64,000 nt of DNA from positions 1-64,000 of the forward strand of contig NZ_JOFL01000027.1 of NCBI RefSeq assembly GCF_000719265.1. The letters are read 5' to 3'. Both the position numbers and the translations under genes were made by a program. Below are positions 26,142-35,178 of the stretch, in pieces; position 1 is the first letter of the stretch, and each line of letters starts with the position of its first letter. The stretch is from Streptomyces roseoverticillatus. GTDB lineage: Bacteria > Actinomycetota > Actinomycetes > Streptomycetales > Streptomycetaceae. The notes under the pieces were generated by a model. The model made no database searches. It worked only from the letters and a program-made list of their open reading frames with translations, and was not told the DNA's origin.

Positions 26142-27215
26142 TCATCGCCCTTGCAGGGCCTTCGCATTGTCGCCGAAGCTCCACCCCCTCGATCCGTCCC
26201 AGTTGACCGACCAGGTCATGAGCCCCTTCAGCGCGCCGCGGTACGTGTTCCAGGCCTGCGCCACCAGGCCCGGCGACATGTAGCCGCCCCCGGCACCGGG
26301 CTGGGCCGGCAGCCCCGGCACCTGTTTGTCGTAGGGGACCCGGATGGTCGTGCCCTGGACGACGAGCCCCTTGTCGAGGCAGTCGGTCTGCGCGGTGAAT
26401 CCCTGGACGGTTCCCGCGGAGTACGAGTCCCCTGAGCACCCGTACATGCTGCCGTTGTAGTACTGCATGTTCAGCCACCAGAGCCGGCCGTTGTCGGCGT
26501 ACTTCTTCACGATCGGCAGATACGCGCCCCAGATCGAGCCGTACGTCACGCTGCCGCCGGTGACGTACGCCGTCTCCGGCGCCATGGTCAGGCCGAAGCC
26601 CGCGGGCATCCGCGCGAGCACGCCGTCGATGATGCGGATGAGGTTGGCCTGCGAGGCCGAGAGCGTGGTGATGCTGCCGCTGCCGGTGAGGCCGGTCTCG
26701 ATGTCGATGTCGATGCCGTCGAAGTTGTACGCCTTCAGGATCGGCACGACGGTCTCCACGAACCGGTCGGCGACGGCGCTGGAACCGAGGTCGATACCGG
26801 CTGCCGCACCGCCGATCGACATCAGGATCGTGGCCCCCGCGGCCTTGGCCCCGCACATCTCGGCCGGCGTCGCGACCTTCACGGTCGCGTCCATGCCGTC
26901 CTCCCACAGCACCGTGCCGTCGGACCGGATGACCGGGAACGCCGCGTTGATCACGCTGTAGCCGTGGTCGCGGATGCGGGAGTCGGTGACCGGCACCCAG
27001 CCGAAGGGCGGGTGCACGCCGTTCGCCGCGCCGTCCCAGTTCTCCCAGTAGCCCTGGAGCACCTTGCCCGCGGGCCGCGGCTTGACGGGACAGGTGTCGG
27101 CGGCGGGCGCGCCCGCCGTCCGCCCTTGCGCGAGGACGCCCTGCGGCGCCTGCCCGAGGAGGGCGACGGCCACCAGCAGGCCGGCTCCCAGCCAACGCGC
27201 CGTCCGACCAGTCAT
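26142..27215 (-). CDS. secreted GH18 chitinase
   Basis: 357 residues. A Sec signal peptide (about 1-30) is followed by a single GH18 catalytic domain: SIGG near 133 and the DGIDIDIE motif (166-173), with the acid Glu173. It lacks a separate chitin-binding or fibronectin domain. It should cleave chitin outside the cell. GAGGAGG lies upstream of the ATG. No obvious direct-repeat chitin operator was found upstream. Confidence 0.92.
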   Translation of the reverse strand: MTGRTARWLGAGLLVAVALLGQAPQGVLAQGRTAGAPAADTCPVKPRPAGKVLQGYWENWDGAANGVHPPFGWVPVTDSRIRDHGYSVINAAFPVIRSDGTVLWEDGMDATVKVATPAEMCGAKAAGATILMSIGGAAAGIDLGSSAVADRFVETVVPILKAYNFDGIDIDIETGLTGSGSITTLSASQANLIRIIDGVLARMPAGFGLTMAPETAYVTGGSVTYGSIWGAYLPIVKKYADNGRLWWLNMQYYNGSMYGCSGDSYSAGTVQGFTAQTDCLDKGLVVQGTTIRVPYDKQVPGLPAQPGAGGGYMSPGLVAQAWNTYRGALKGLMTWSVNWDGSRGWSFGDNAKALQGR

Positions 27216-27381
27216 GCCCGACCTCCTCGGCGAGGACCCTCGAAAGGAGTCGAACGCTAGAACCGCTCCACCCGGCCGTCAATATGTCTGGACCAAGTCG
27301 GGGGCCGGGGGCCGCCGTCCGCCGGGTGTGCTTCCGTGCACCCCGGAGGCGCTGACCCGTCCACCGGGCCGAGCGGACAGC

Positions 27382-28161
27382 ATGGGTAGGGTGACGACGC
27401 CCACGACGCCGTACCCCGAAGGCTGGTTCTGCATCGGTTTCTCCCGGGAGTGGAAGGCCGGCAGCGTCGGCACCCGGCGGTTCGCGGGCGGCGACGCCGT
27501 CGTCTACCGCACCCGGCGCGGGGTGCTCCGGGTCACCCGGCCCTACTGCCCCCACCTGGGGGCCCACCTCGGCGCCGGCGGCACCGTCGACGGCGAGTAC
27601 CTGGTCTGCCCCTTCCACAGGTTCGCCTTCGCCCCGGACGGCACGTGCGCGAGGACGCCGTACGGGACGCCCCCCAGGGCTTCGCTCACCCTGCTGCCCT
27701 CCCGCGAGGCGTACGGCATCGTCTGGACGTGGCACTCCCCCGACGGCGCCCCGCCGTCCCGGAAACTGCCTTCCCTGCCCGAACCCCTCGCCGGCCCCCG
27801 CGCGTTCCGCGCCACGGAAGAGGCGGGCACTCCCCAGGAAGTGACGGAGCGCGTCACCGGCCGGATCCTGTCCCGCTCCGGCTCCCGGCACGTCAGCCTC
27901 CGGGCCCTGGGCCCCGGAGCCGCGCTCGTCGTGATCGAGCCGGTGCGGCGTCCCCTGCACGCAGCGCCGTGGGGCCTCGTCCTGTGGGTCCTCGCCACCC
28001 CCGTCTCCCCGGGCCGGGTCCGCCGTTGGACGGCCTGCAGCGCCGCGGTCGCCCCGGCCCGCCTCCCCCCGCCGCTCCCTCACCGCGCCCGGCAGAACGA
28101 CCCGGCCCTCCGCGGCGGCAGGGGCACCGGCTCCCCCACCCCCTCGGACCCGGGGTCGTAG
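27382..28161 (+). CDS. Rieske-type protein lacking the mononuclear-iron site
   Basis: 259 residues. An N-terminal Rieske [2Fe-2S] domain has both ligand pairs: YCPHLGAH (C56, H58) and CPFHRF (C76, H79). The following oxygenase part aligns with the protein at 29153-30010, but about 34 residues containing the iron-ligand motif are absent, as is the C-terminal ~60-residue tail. The 3' end overlaps the convergent terpene synthase by 82 bp. It may be a decayed oxygenase, or a Rieske donor working with the second protein. The start is ATG 27382 or GTG 27391; neither has a strong ribosome site. Confidence 0.65.
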   Translation: MGRVTTPTTPYPEGWFCIGFSREWKAGSVGTRRFAGGDAVVYRTRRGVLRVTRPYCPHLGAHLGAGGTVDGEYLVCPFHRFAFAPDGTCARTPYGTPPRASLTLLPSREAYGIVWTWHSPDGAPPSRKLPSLPEPLAGPRAFRATEEAGTPQEVTERVTGRILSRSGSRHVSLRALGPGAALVVIEPVRRPLHAAPWGLVLWVLATPVSPGRVRRWTACSAAVAPARLPPPLPHRARQNDPALRGGRGTGSPTPSDPGS

Positions 28162-29141
28162 GCGATGACGGAGGTGATGTCGGGATCGAGGCGCACCCAC
28201 GCCCCCCGCAGCAGGTTCCCGCGGAAAGCGGCCCCGTTGTAGCGCGTCCCGGAGGCGTGCACGACCAGGTTCCCCTGGAACAGCATCCTGAGCGCTTCCG
28301 CATAGGACGCCATTCCCGGTTCCCCGGAGACGAGTTCACTTTCCATGGCCACATAATCCGCTTCGACGGCGCGGACCAGTTCGCACGCCCTGTAGACGGC
28401 CCGCTGGAGCGAAATGCCGTCCCGCCGCATCCAGAGGGTCAGAATGCTGGCGGCGGCGCAGCCCTTGGCCAGTTCCCTCCGGTAGGAGTACACGTCATTG
28501 ATGACCAGCACGTGCTCGACGGCCTTCACCTTGAGGGCCCGGAGCGCCTCCTCGTGGCCGGACACGTCACAGCCGACCGCGTATTCGGCGATGCCGATGT
28601 TGGCCTCGTACCCCACGTCGCTCACCCGCCAGGCCAGGAATTCCTCATCGGTCATGCGGTGCGTCTCGTGCGGGGCGGAGCCGGTCGTGCGGGAGTCGAT
28701 CCAATCCCCGAGCGCCGCGTTGATCCTGCTGCGGAACGTCCTTCCCAGTCCGTCCAGGAAGGGGTTGATGATGGCGGCCAGGGTCTCCTCGACGGCGGTC
28801 TCGGGCCGCTTCTCCTGGGCGATGACCCGCTTCAGGCCGGCCACCATCTCCTTCGCCCCGATTCCCGTCCAGCCCTCGTCGATCATGTCGTCGATCAGGT
28901 ACGTGATCATCACGTATTTCGCCGCCGCCAGGATCCGCTCCATGTCGGCCGACTGCGGGGCCCACAGGCAGACGAGGCGGGCGGACTGATCCTGCCGGAT
29001 CTTCGCCGCATAGCGATTCAGGACGGGGTGCCCAGCGACGTACTCGGCCAGCAGGGCCTCCGCTTCCGCCACGCGCGGATGGACGTGAATAGGCAGGCGG
29101 GTCCCGATCTGCGGGAAGTGGATGATCTCACGCAGTTCCAT
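28080..29141 (-). CDS. class I terpene synthase
   Basis: 353 residues from an ATG with GGAGGG upstream. The metal-binding Asp-rich motif DDMID (84-88) and the NSE motif NDVYSYRRE (215-223) are intact, so it should ionise and cyclise a linear prenyl diphosphate with Mg2+. It follows the Rieske-like gene at 29153 by 11 bp on the same strand, suggesting an operon. No prenyl transferase or P450 lies nearby. The product cannot be predicted from sequence alone. Confidence 0.9.
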   Translation of the reverse strand: MELREIIHFPQIGTRLPIHVHPRVAEAEALLAEYVAGHPVLNRYAAKIRQDQSARLVCLWAPQSADMERILAAAKYVMITYLIDDMIDEGWTGIGAKEMVAGLKRVIAQEKRPETAVEETLAAIINPFLDGLGRTFRSRINAALGDWIDSRTTGSAPHETHRMTDEEFLAWRVSDVGYEANIGIAEYAVGCDVSGHEEALRALKVKAVEHVLVINDVYSYRRELAKGCAAASILTLWMRRDGISLQRAVYRACELVRAVEADYVAMESELVSGEPGMASYAEALRMLFQGNLVVHASGTRYNGAAFRGNLLRGAWVRLDPDITSVIAYDPGSEGVGEPVPLPPRRAGSFCRAR

Positions 29142-29152
29142 CTTCCCTCCGG

Positions 29153-30010
29153 TCAGTCGGGCGCCACCGGGTAGAACTGGCGGGCCCAGTGCCGGTAGGC
29201 ACCGATCGGCCCATCCTCATTGTTCAGCCGCGGGTGGGGCAGATAGGCCTTGTGGTGGAATACGGGCCAGTCCGCGCGGGAGTCGTGAAAGGACCAGTGG
29301 TTCATCCCGGCGGCCACCGCGCGTTCGAGGGCGCGGCGGGCTGCGGGAGGAATGCGGAGCAGGGGGTCGAGCACCGCACTGGCCGCGAGGCAGTACCGGA
29401 TGCGGCCCGGTCCGACGGGGGTGACCAGCACCCACTGGGCGGCGCGCAGGTGACAGCGCGGCAGGTCGATCGTCATGAGCGCCGCCCCCAGACCGAAATA
29501 CCGGATGCTGACGTCCTGGACGGTGGAGAAGAACGGAAGGCTGCGCCCGACGCGGACCGTGAGGGAGTAGAACGGCCCGTCGCCCTCGGGCGCCGTCAGG
29601 ATGTCGAGGAAATCGACGCCGTGGAGTTCGACGACGTGCCGGTGGTCGATGAAGTTCTCCATCACCTCCTGCGGGTGGCCCGCCAGTTCGACCGCACGGA
29701 AGGTTCGGGGGGCGGCGAAGTCACCGGTGGGCGGCGGGACTTCCCACGAGGGCGGCGTGCGGTCGTGAGAATGCCCTGCCCAGACGATGCCGTGCGCTTC
29801 CCGTACGGGCAGCGCGGACCGCAGCGCTCCGCCGCGGGTGCGCTGGATGAGCAGGCCGGTTCCCATGAAGCGGCACATGCGGACGGTTCCCGGTTTCCAC
29901 TGCCACGAGAATCCCGCACAAAACCATCCGTTCGGGTAAGGCAATGGCTCCGGGAAGGCCTCGTCCGCCGCTTGTGCCCGGTACGGAGAGACATATGTAC
30001 GCGCCCGCAT
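29153..30010 (-). CDS. KshA-like oxygenase lacking its Rieske domain
   Basis: 285 residues from an ATG preceded by GAGGGTGA; the frame extends to 30196 without a better start. The catalytic site is complete: N119, D122, H125 and H130 fit the EN-x2-D-x2-H-x4-H pattern of Rieske oxygenases. The C-terminus has the usual KAYLPHP and DGPIGAYRHWARQFY segments. In contrast, the region that should carry the two Rieske ligand pairs is missing: about 52 residues are cleanly absent between TRGGALR and LPVREAHG. The neighbour at 27382 has exactly that part. Electron supply by the partner is a hypothesis. Confidence 0.75.
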   Translation of the reverse strand: MRARTYVSPYRAQAADEAFPEPLPYPNGWFCAGFSWQWKPGTVRMCRFMGTGLLIQRTRGGALRSALPVREAHGIVWAGHSHDRTPPSWEVPPPTGDFAAPRTFRAVELAGHPQEVMENFIDHRHVVELHGVDFLDILTAPEGDGPFYSLTVRVGRSLPFFSTVQDVSIRYFGLGAALMTIDLPRCHLRAAQWVLVTPVGPGRIRYCLAASAVLDPLLRIPPAARRALERAVAAGMNHWSFHDSRADWPVFHHKAYLPHPRLNNEDGPIGAYRHWARQFYPVAPD

Positions 30011-30410
30011 ATCACCCTCGCATGGTAGGAGTTGGTGCGGCAGAGGCCATCGGAGAACGATAAGTGACGACTCACGGGTTCCTCCCCGGTACGCGCACAG
30101 TGCCTGTACGCATGCTGGCGAAGAATGCGAAGTCCGCCAAGGCGCGCACTGCCGGCGCTTGAAGCACGCACACTCCGCGGTGGTGCGCAGTAGCACTACC
30201 GGATGGCCGATGCACCGGCTTTTGTGGCCATTGGGAAAGCCTGCTGCGGAAAGAGGCTCTCACATGGATACCGGAGGCGTTTGACACGGGCAAGAGAATC
30301 GGTTTTTCACCAGGCTACCGAGGATGGGTACGACGTGTCCCCGGTTCGGTTGACGCCGGTTGACGCCGTGTCCCGTTTCTCCGTTCCCCGGCCTCCCCTG
30401 CGGCGGCGGT
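30011..30410. other. 400-bp intergenic region
   Basis: This region precedes the KshA-like gene and follows the 3' end of the antiporter gene. It holds the promoter region of the terpene operon. A short direct repeat of GGTTGACGCC occurs twice around 30347-30367. I see no gene. Confidence 0.5.
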
Positions 30411-31514
30411 TCAGGGGCTGACCGCCAGCACCACGTACGCCGCCAGGAGCGAGAGGTGGAGCCCGCCCTGCAGCGGGGTGGCGCGCCCGGGGATCACCGT
30501 CAGGGTGCCGACGGCGACCGTGAGGGCGAGGAGCACCATGTGCGTGGCGCCGAGGCCGAGGACGAGCGGGCCCTCCAGCCAGACGGAGGCGACCGCGACC
30601 GCGGGGATGGTCAGGCCGATGCTGGCCATGGCCGAGCCGAGGCCGAGGTTGAGGCTGGTCTGGACGCGGTCGCGGCGGGCGGCGCGCAGGGCCGCGATGG
30701 TCTCGGGGAGGAGGACCAGCAGGGCGATGACGACGCCGACGACCGAGGCAGGCAGGCCGGCGGCGGCCACCGCGGACTCGATGGTCGGCGAGACCCCCTT
30801 GGCGAGGCCGACCACCGAGACCAGGGCGACCCCGAGCAGGCCAAGGCTGGTCAGGGCGGCCCGGGCCGAGGGCGGTGCGGCGTGGTGGTCGTCGGTGTCG
30901 ATGACCTCGCCCTCGGCGGTCACCGGCAGGAAGTAGTCGCGGTGCCGTACGGTCTGCGTCGCGACGAAGAGCCCGTAGAGGATGAGCGAGGCGGCCGCGG
31001 CGAAGACGAGCTGGGCGGTGGAGAACCGCGGGCCGGGCGTGCTGGTGGTGAAGGTCGGCAGGGCCAGGCTCAGCCCGGCCAGGGTCGCCACCGTCCCGAA
31101 GGCGGCGCCGGTGCCCTCCGCGTTGAAGACGGCGACCCGGCGTCTGAGCGCACCCACCAGGAGGGACAGGCCGACGATCCCGTTGCAGGTGATCATGACG
31201 GCGGCGAAGACCGTGTCGCGCGCCAGGGAACTGCTCTTGTCACCGCCGTCGGCCATGAGCGTCACGATGAGGGCCACCTCGATGATCGTCACCGCGACGG
31301 CGAGGACGAGCGAGCCGAACGGTTCGCCGACCCGGTGGGCGATCACCTCCGCATGGTGCACGGCGGAGAGCACCGCACCGGCCAGGCAGCAGCTCACCAA
31401 GGTCACCGCCGCCGGGGACAGCGACCGCCCCCAGGTGAGGACCAGCACGACGGCGGCGAGCACCGGCACCAGGACGGGCCAGCGCGCGGCAAGCAAACGG
31501 AACCGACGGTTCAT
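30411..31514 (-). CDS. CaCA-family calcium/proton antiporter (ChaA-like)
   Basis: 367 residues with about eleven membrane segments and two inverted repeats. Each repeat carries an acidic helix motif: GEPFGSLVLAVAVTIIEVAL in the first and LLPETIAALRAARRDRVQTS in the second. This is the ChaA/CAX arrangement for exchanging Ca2+ or Na+/K+ for protons across the membrane. The ATG at 31514 was chosen over an upstream extension that lacks coding character. It is monocistronic. Confidence 0.85.
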   Translation of the reverse strand: MNRRFRLLAARWPVLVPVLAAVVLVLTWGRSLSPAAVTLVSCCLAGAVLSAVHHAEVIAHRVGEPFGSLVLAVAVTIIEVALIVTLMADGGDKSSSLARDTVFAAVMITCNGIVGLSLLVGALRRRVAVFNAEGTGAAFGTVATLAGLSLALPTFTTSTPGPRFSTAQLVFAAAASLILYGLFVATQTVRHRDYFLPVTAEGEVIDTDDHHAAPPSARAALTSLGLLGVALVSVVGLAKGVSPTIESAVAAAGLPASVVGVVIALLVLLPETIAALRAARRDRVQTSLNLGLGSAMASIGLTIPAVAVASVWLEGPLVLGLGATHMVLLALTVAVGTLTVIPGRATPLQGGLHLSLLAAYVVLAVSP

Positions 31515-31801
31515 GGGGACAAGCTTCGCAGATCGCCCGTCAGATGCCCGTTCACCGGAGGCGCGTCCGGATTCCCCGCTCACCGGGGCGCGTCTGTCCT
31601 CGCCCCCGCCCAGACCGCGGCTGGTAGGGCTGGACGGGAGCGGCGTGCGGCCTCACCCGAAGATCTGCACCGTCGGATGATCGGAGAAACACCCGTCACC
31701 CGGACGAGGCACAACGGAAAAGACCGGACGAGGCGCGACGGAGAAGGCGGGACACGACGAAGGAGGGGCCGTCCGCGTGGACGACCCCTCCCTCTCGCGT
31801 G

Positions 31802-31874
31802 TGGAGCTAAGGAGAATTGAACTCCTGACCTCCTGCATGCCATGCAGGCGCTCTACCAACTGAGCTATAGCCCC
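31802..31874 (-). tRNA. tRNA-Ala (GGC anticodon)
   Basis: On the minus strand the 73 bases fold as a tRNA: acceptor GGGGCTA pairs with TAGCTCC, the D arm starts at TAGCTCAGTTGGTAGAGC, the anticodon stem CCTGC/GCAGG holds loop ATGGCAT (anticodon GGC), and the T arm contains GTTCAATTC. The discriminator is A. CCA is not encoded. Confidence 0.95.
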
Positions 31875-32347
31875 TTGTTCAGATGTTCCGCTTTCCGCCC
31901 GGTTCCCCTGGCGACGCAGACAATATTACACGACAGCAGCAGTGCCATTGACGCCGCTCTTCGCACCGTTCCGGACTGCGCAACACCGCGCGAGCCGGGA
32001 GTGCGGCACCCATATCGTCGCCCGTTCCGTCGCCCGGGCTACCTCGTCGCCCTGTTCACCCGGGACGACGTCGGCAACCGGCCGTTCGACACCGCCGCGC
32101 TCACCGTCAACTGCCTCAATGAGTACGGCGGTTTCATGTCCGTCCTGACGAACAATCTGACCGACTCCCACCCGGTTTCGCGCGAGCGGGCCGGCGTCCC
32201 GGCACTGTACGACCCGGACCCGCTACGGGTGCTGGATCGTCCCGGCGCTGACTGCTGCTCCGTAAGCGTGACAGCACCCGGCGCCGGGGCCCGGGTGACC
32301 GTTGTGGCAGGTGTGCGGGGAAGTCACCGAGAAGGTAAGCAGGACAC
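31875..32347. other. 470-bp region between tRNA-Ala and phosphatase gene
   Basis: The left part (about 31875-31990) is locally less GC-rich. A plus-strand frame is open through the region, and its 32136 onward part has moderately coding-like third positions. It runs into the phosphatase gene in another frame and has no recognisable family. No att-like repeat of the tRNA 3' end was found. Confidence 0.4.
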
Positions 32348-33469
32348 ATGCCCCTTCAGCGCAGGCGGTCCGGCTCCGGACGACGCCGGCGGCGCCCCGG
32401 CCGCCCGCTCGTCGCCGTGCCCCTGGGGCTCATCGCCCTGGTCGTGGTGGTCGACCTCCTGACACCGCCCGACATCCACCTGGGCCCGCTCCTGGTCGCC
32501 GCCCCGGCCATCACCGCGGCCATCGGCGGCCCCATGCTCACCGGCGTCATCGGAGCCCTCGCGGTGGCCGCCCAGGTCGTGATCGGCATCTTCCACGGGG
32601 GCCTGACGACGCCGAATCACCAGGCCCAGATCGCCGCGCTGCTCCTCATCTCGGCCTTCCTCGTGATCTTCCGCCACACCCGGGCCCAGCACGAGCAGCA
32701 GCTGATCCGGGCGCGCTGGGTGGCCGAGGTGGCCCAGCGGGTGCTGCTGCGGCCGGTCCCGCCGCGGCTGGGCCCGCTGCGGATCGCGACGCTCTACGTC
32801 CCCGCCGAGGCCGAGGCCCGGATGGGCGGCGACCTCTACGCCGCCGCGCGGACCGAGCACGGCACCCGGGTCATGATCGGCGACGTGCGCGGCAAGGGCC
32901 TCCCGACGATCGGCGACGCCGCCTCCCTCCTCGGCGCTTTCCGCGCGGCGGCCCACCGCAATCCGCCCTTGCCGCGGCTGGTGGCGCACCTGCAGAACGC
33001 CACGTACTGGGACATGGCCGAGCCGCAGGAGGGGCCGGCGGCGGGAGAGGGCTTCATCACCGCCGCGATCCTCGACATCCCCGACCACCAGCCGGTGCTC
33101 CGGCTGATCAACTGCGGGCACCCGCCCCCGCTCGTCCTCAGCCGCGGCGAGGTGACCACCCTGACGGTCGCCGACCCCGCCCTGCCGCTCGGCCTCACCG
33201 GCGGCCTGACGGAGGAGGACTACGCGTCGGAATCCTTCCCCTATCGCCCGGGCGACGTCCTCCTCCTCTACACGGACGGCGTCATCGAGACCAGGGACAC
33301 CGGCGGGCGCTTCTACCCCCTGGCCGACCGGGTCGCCGACTGGCAGGAGACCGACCCGGACGGGCTCGTCCAGCACCTCCACCGTGACCTGCTCGCTTAC
33401 GCTGGCGGATCGCTGGACGACGACGTCGCCGTCATGGCCATCGAGCGGCTGCCGCAGGAGTCCGCGTGA
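32348..33469 (+). CDS. membrane-linked PP2C/SpoIIE serine phosphatase
   Basis: 373 residues. A basic N-terminus and three to four membrane segments (about 20-115) precede a SpoIIE-type phosphatase domain (about 140-370). The domain has GGDLYAA, DVRGKG, NCGHPPPL, LLLYTDGV and a final DDDVAV metal-binding Asp triplet. RsbU-like phosphatases activate anti-anti-sigma factors in stress and development pathways. No sensor domain such as PAS or GAF is present. AGGA lies before the ATG. Confidence 0.88.
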   Translation: MPLQRRRSGSGRRRRRPGRPLVAVPLGLIALVVVVDLLTPPDIHLGPLLVAAPAITAAIGGPMLTGVIGALAVAAQVVIGIFHGGLTTPNHQAQIAALLLISAFLVIFRHTRAQHEQQLIRARWVAEVAQRVLLRPVPPRLGPLRIATLYVPAEAEARMGGDLYAAARTEHGTRVMIGDVRGKGLPTIGDAASLLGAFRAAAHRNPPLPRLVAHLQNATYWDMAEPQEGPAAGEGFITAAILDIPDHQPVLRLINCGHPPPLVLSRGEVTTLTVADPALPLGLTGGLTEEDYASESFPYRPGDVLLLYTDGVIETRDTGGRFYPLADRVADWQETDPDGLVQHLHRDLLAYAGGSLDDDVAVMAIERLPQESA

Positions 33470-33798
33470 CGTGTGCGGGATGACCGTAGGGCTGCCATCG
33501 GGCCAAGGCCCGTCCGACCGATCTCCGCTGATCCTGCGGCTGGTCCGACACCGCCGGTCACCCGCGCTGTCGGTTTCTCGCCGTTGCGGCGGAAGAAGAC
33601 CGCCCGCCGCAACCGCGGCGAACCACCACGGTGAGGGTCCGGCGCGGCACACGCGGCCACAGCAACCGGCGTTCGCCGTGATCCGCCGGACCGGCCCTAA
33701 CGGCAACGGCGCCGGTAGTAGGCGTACGTCAGGGCCGGCACCAGCGGGCCCCAGCTGGTCGCCATTGACGACTGTCCCGGCCGCGCGCCGCAAAAGGA
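33470..33798. other. 330-bp region with a hairpin
   Basis: This region lies between two convergent genes (phosphatase and MFS). Apart from the 10-bp hairpin at 33583-33613 I see no gene or repeat. Confidence 0.5.
33583..33613. terminator. possible terminator hairpin
   Basis: Perfect 10-bp arms (GTTGCGGCGG and its complement) around an 11-base loop, 114 bp after the phosphatase stop and between convergent genes. Confidence 0.5.
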
Positions 33799-35094
33799 TC
33801 ATGCGGGAGTACGGTCCGCCTCCGCCGTGCGGTGGAGCGCGGCGAGCGCGCCGCAGGTCAGCGCCGCCAGTACCGCTCCCGTGGCGAGCAGCACCGGCAT
33901 GCTCCACCAGCGGGACAGCAGGGCGAGGGCGTACGGCGTGAGCATGCCGAGGTAAGCCGCCGTCCAGAACAGCGACGTCACCATGGCCAGCCGCTCCGGC
34001 GGCGCGGCCGCGGCGGCCTCGGTCAGGCCGAAGGACAGGGCGAGACCGTAGCCGGCGCCCAGCAGGGCCGCCGCCACGAGTGCGAGCCCCGGCCGGGCCC
34101 CCGCCGCCGCGGGCACGGCGAGCCCGAGCCCGGCCGTGATCACCCCGAGGCCGGCCGCCCCGGTGGCCGGGCGGTGCCGGGCGGCCAGCCGCCGGGCCAG
34201 CGGCTGCACGAGCAGGCCGCTGCCGGGGACGACGGCAGTCGCGATGCCCGCGTAGACAGTGCGCCACCCGGCCAGACCGCCGTCCACGAGGCCGGGCAGG
34301 GTCGCGAACCCGACGGCCGGGGCGGCGAAGACCCACGGCGCCAGCGGCAGGACGGCACGCCGGAAGCGGCGCCAGTCGGGGGCGGCGGCGCGTGCGGGTG
34401 CGCCGGCGCCGGTCCCGGAGCGCCTCCGGTCCGCCCGGCGGCCCGTCTCCGGCGCACCGTAGGCGACCGCCCAGGCGACCGCGGCCAGGGCCACGTGCGG
34501 AAGGTAGGCGGTCGCCATCGGATGCGGCAGCCACTGGGCGATCAGCGCGGCCACCAGCCCGCCCGAGGCGAAGCCCGCGGAGACGAACAGCCCGGCGCGC
34601 CGCGCGGCCGTCCCCGCCGCCGCGTCCGGTGCGTACGGCGGGCAGGACAGCTCCTTGACCCAGGCACTGCCGGCCGCCAGGAGCGCGCCCGCGCTGATGC
34701 CGGTCAGGAACCGGCCGGGCAGGAGCCAGCCCGTGGCGGCCGAGCCCGCCATCAGCAGGCAGGACGAGAGCAGGTTGACGGCCAGGGCGGTGAGCGCCAC
34801 CGGGCGGCGCCCGCGCCGGTCGGCCAGCGGCCCGCCGAGCAGCAGGCCCGGGACCAGGCCCACGACGTACACCGCGAACAGGCCGGTGACCGTGGACTCG
34901 GACAGGCCGAGTTCGGAGCGGTAGGCGCCGAGCAGCGCGGAAAACTGGTTCGCGCTCCAGCCGGACGCGGTCATCATCCAGCCGGTGCGCAGCCAGGGGC
35001 GGTTCCCGGCCGCCGGGCGGGCATCGGGTCCGGGCGGGCGGGAAGCGGACGTGCGCTGCTCCTTTGCCGCATTCTTTGTCACAGAAGTACTCAC
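33799..35094 (-). CDS. MFS transporter
   Basis: 431 residues from a GTG at 35094 with AGGA nine bases upstream; the frame extends to 35139 without a ribosome site. Twelve predicted membrane segments and the loop motif GGPLADRRGRRPVALT identify a major facilitator. The first part (TASGWSANQFSALL) and a central soluble loop resemble drug or metabolite exporters. It is divergent from a LysR-type gene, the common arrangement for a regulated transporter. Substrate unknown. Confidence 0.85.
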   Translation of the reverse strand: MSTSVTKNAAKEQRTSASRPPGPDARPAAGNRPWLRTGWMMTASGWSANQFSALLGAYRSELGLSESTVTGLFAVYVVGLVPGLLLGGPLADRRGRRPVALTALAVNLLSSCLLMAGSAATGWLLPGRFLTGISAGALLAAGSAWVKELSCPPYAPDAAAGTAARRAGLFVSAGFASGGLVAALIAQWLPHPMATAYLPHVALAAVAWAVAYGAPETGRRADRRRSGTGAGAPARAAAPDWRRFRRAVLPLAPWVFAAPAVGFATLPGLVDGGLAGWRTVYAGIATAVVPGSGLLVQPLARRLAARHRPATGAAGLGVITAGLGLAVPAAAGARPGLALVAAALLGAGYGLALSFGLTEAAAAAPPERLAMVTSLFWTAAYLGMLTPYALALLSRWWSMPVLLATGAVLAALTCGALAALHRTAEADRTPA

Positions 35095-35178
35095 GCCACC
35101 CAGTCCTACGGGCCCCGGCCCGGCCGCCGCCGCCCGCATTCACAACTCGTGAACGCGCGCACGAGCCGGCCGGTGGTC

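Noticed and set aside
26142..27215. Chitinase as part of the isonitrile cluster
   Set aside because: It is beyond the SARP gene and an unrelated small gene, has its own ribosome site and an ordinary extracellular role.
31802..31874. tRNA-Ala as an integration site for a mobile element
   Set aside because: No integrase and no repeated tRNA 3' end were found in the window.
31842..32462. A plus-strand frame after tRNA-Ala, with a stretch from 32136 that looks moderately coding
   Set aside because: It begins inside the tRNA, runs into the phosphatase gene in another frame and has no ribosome site or known family.
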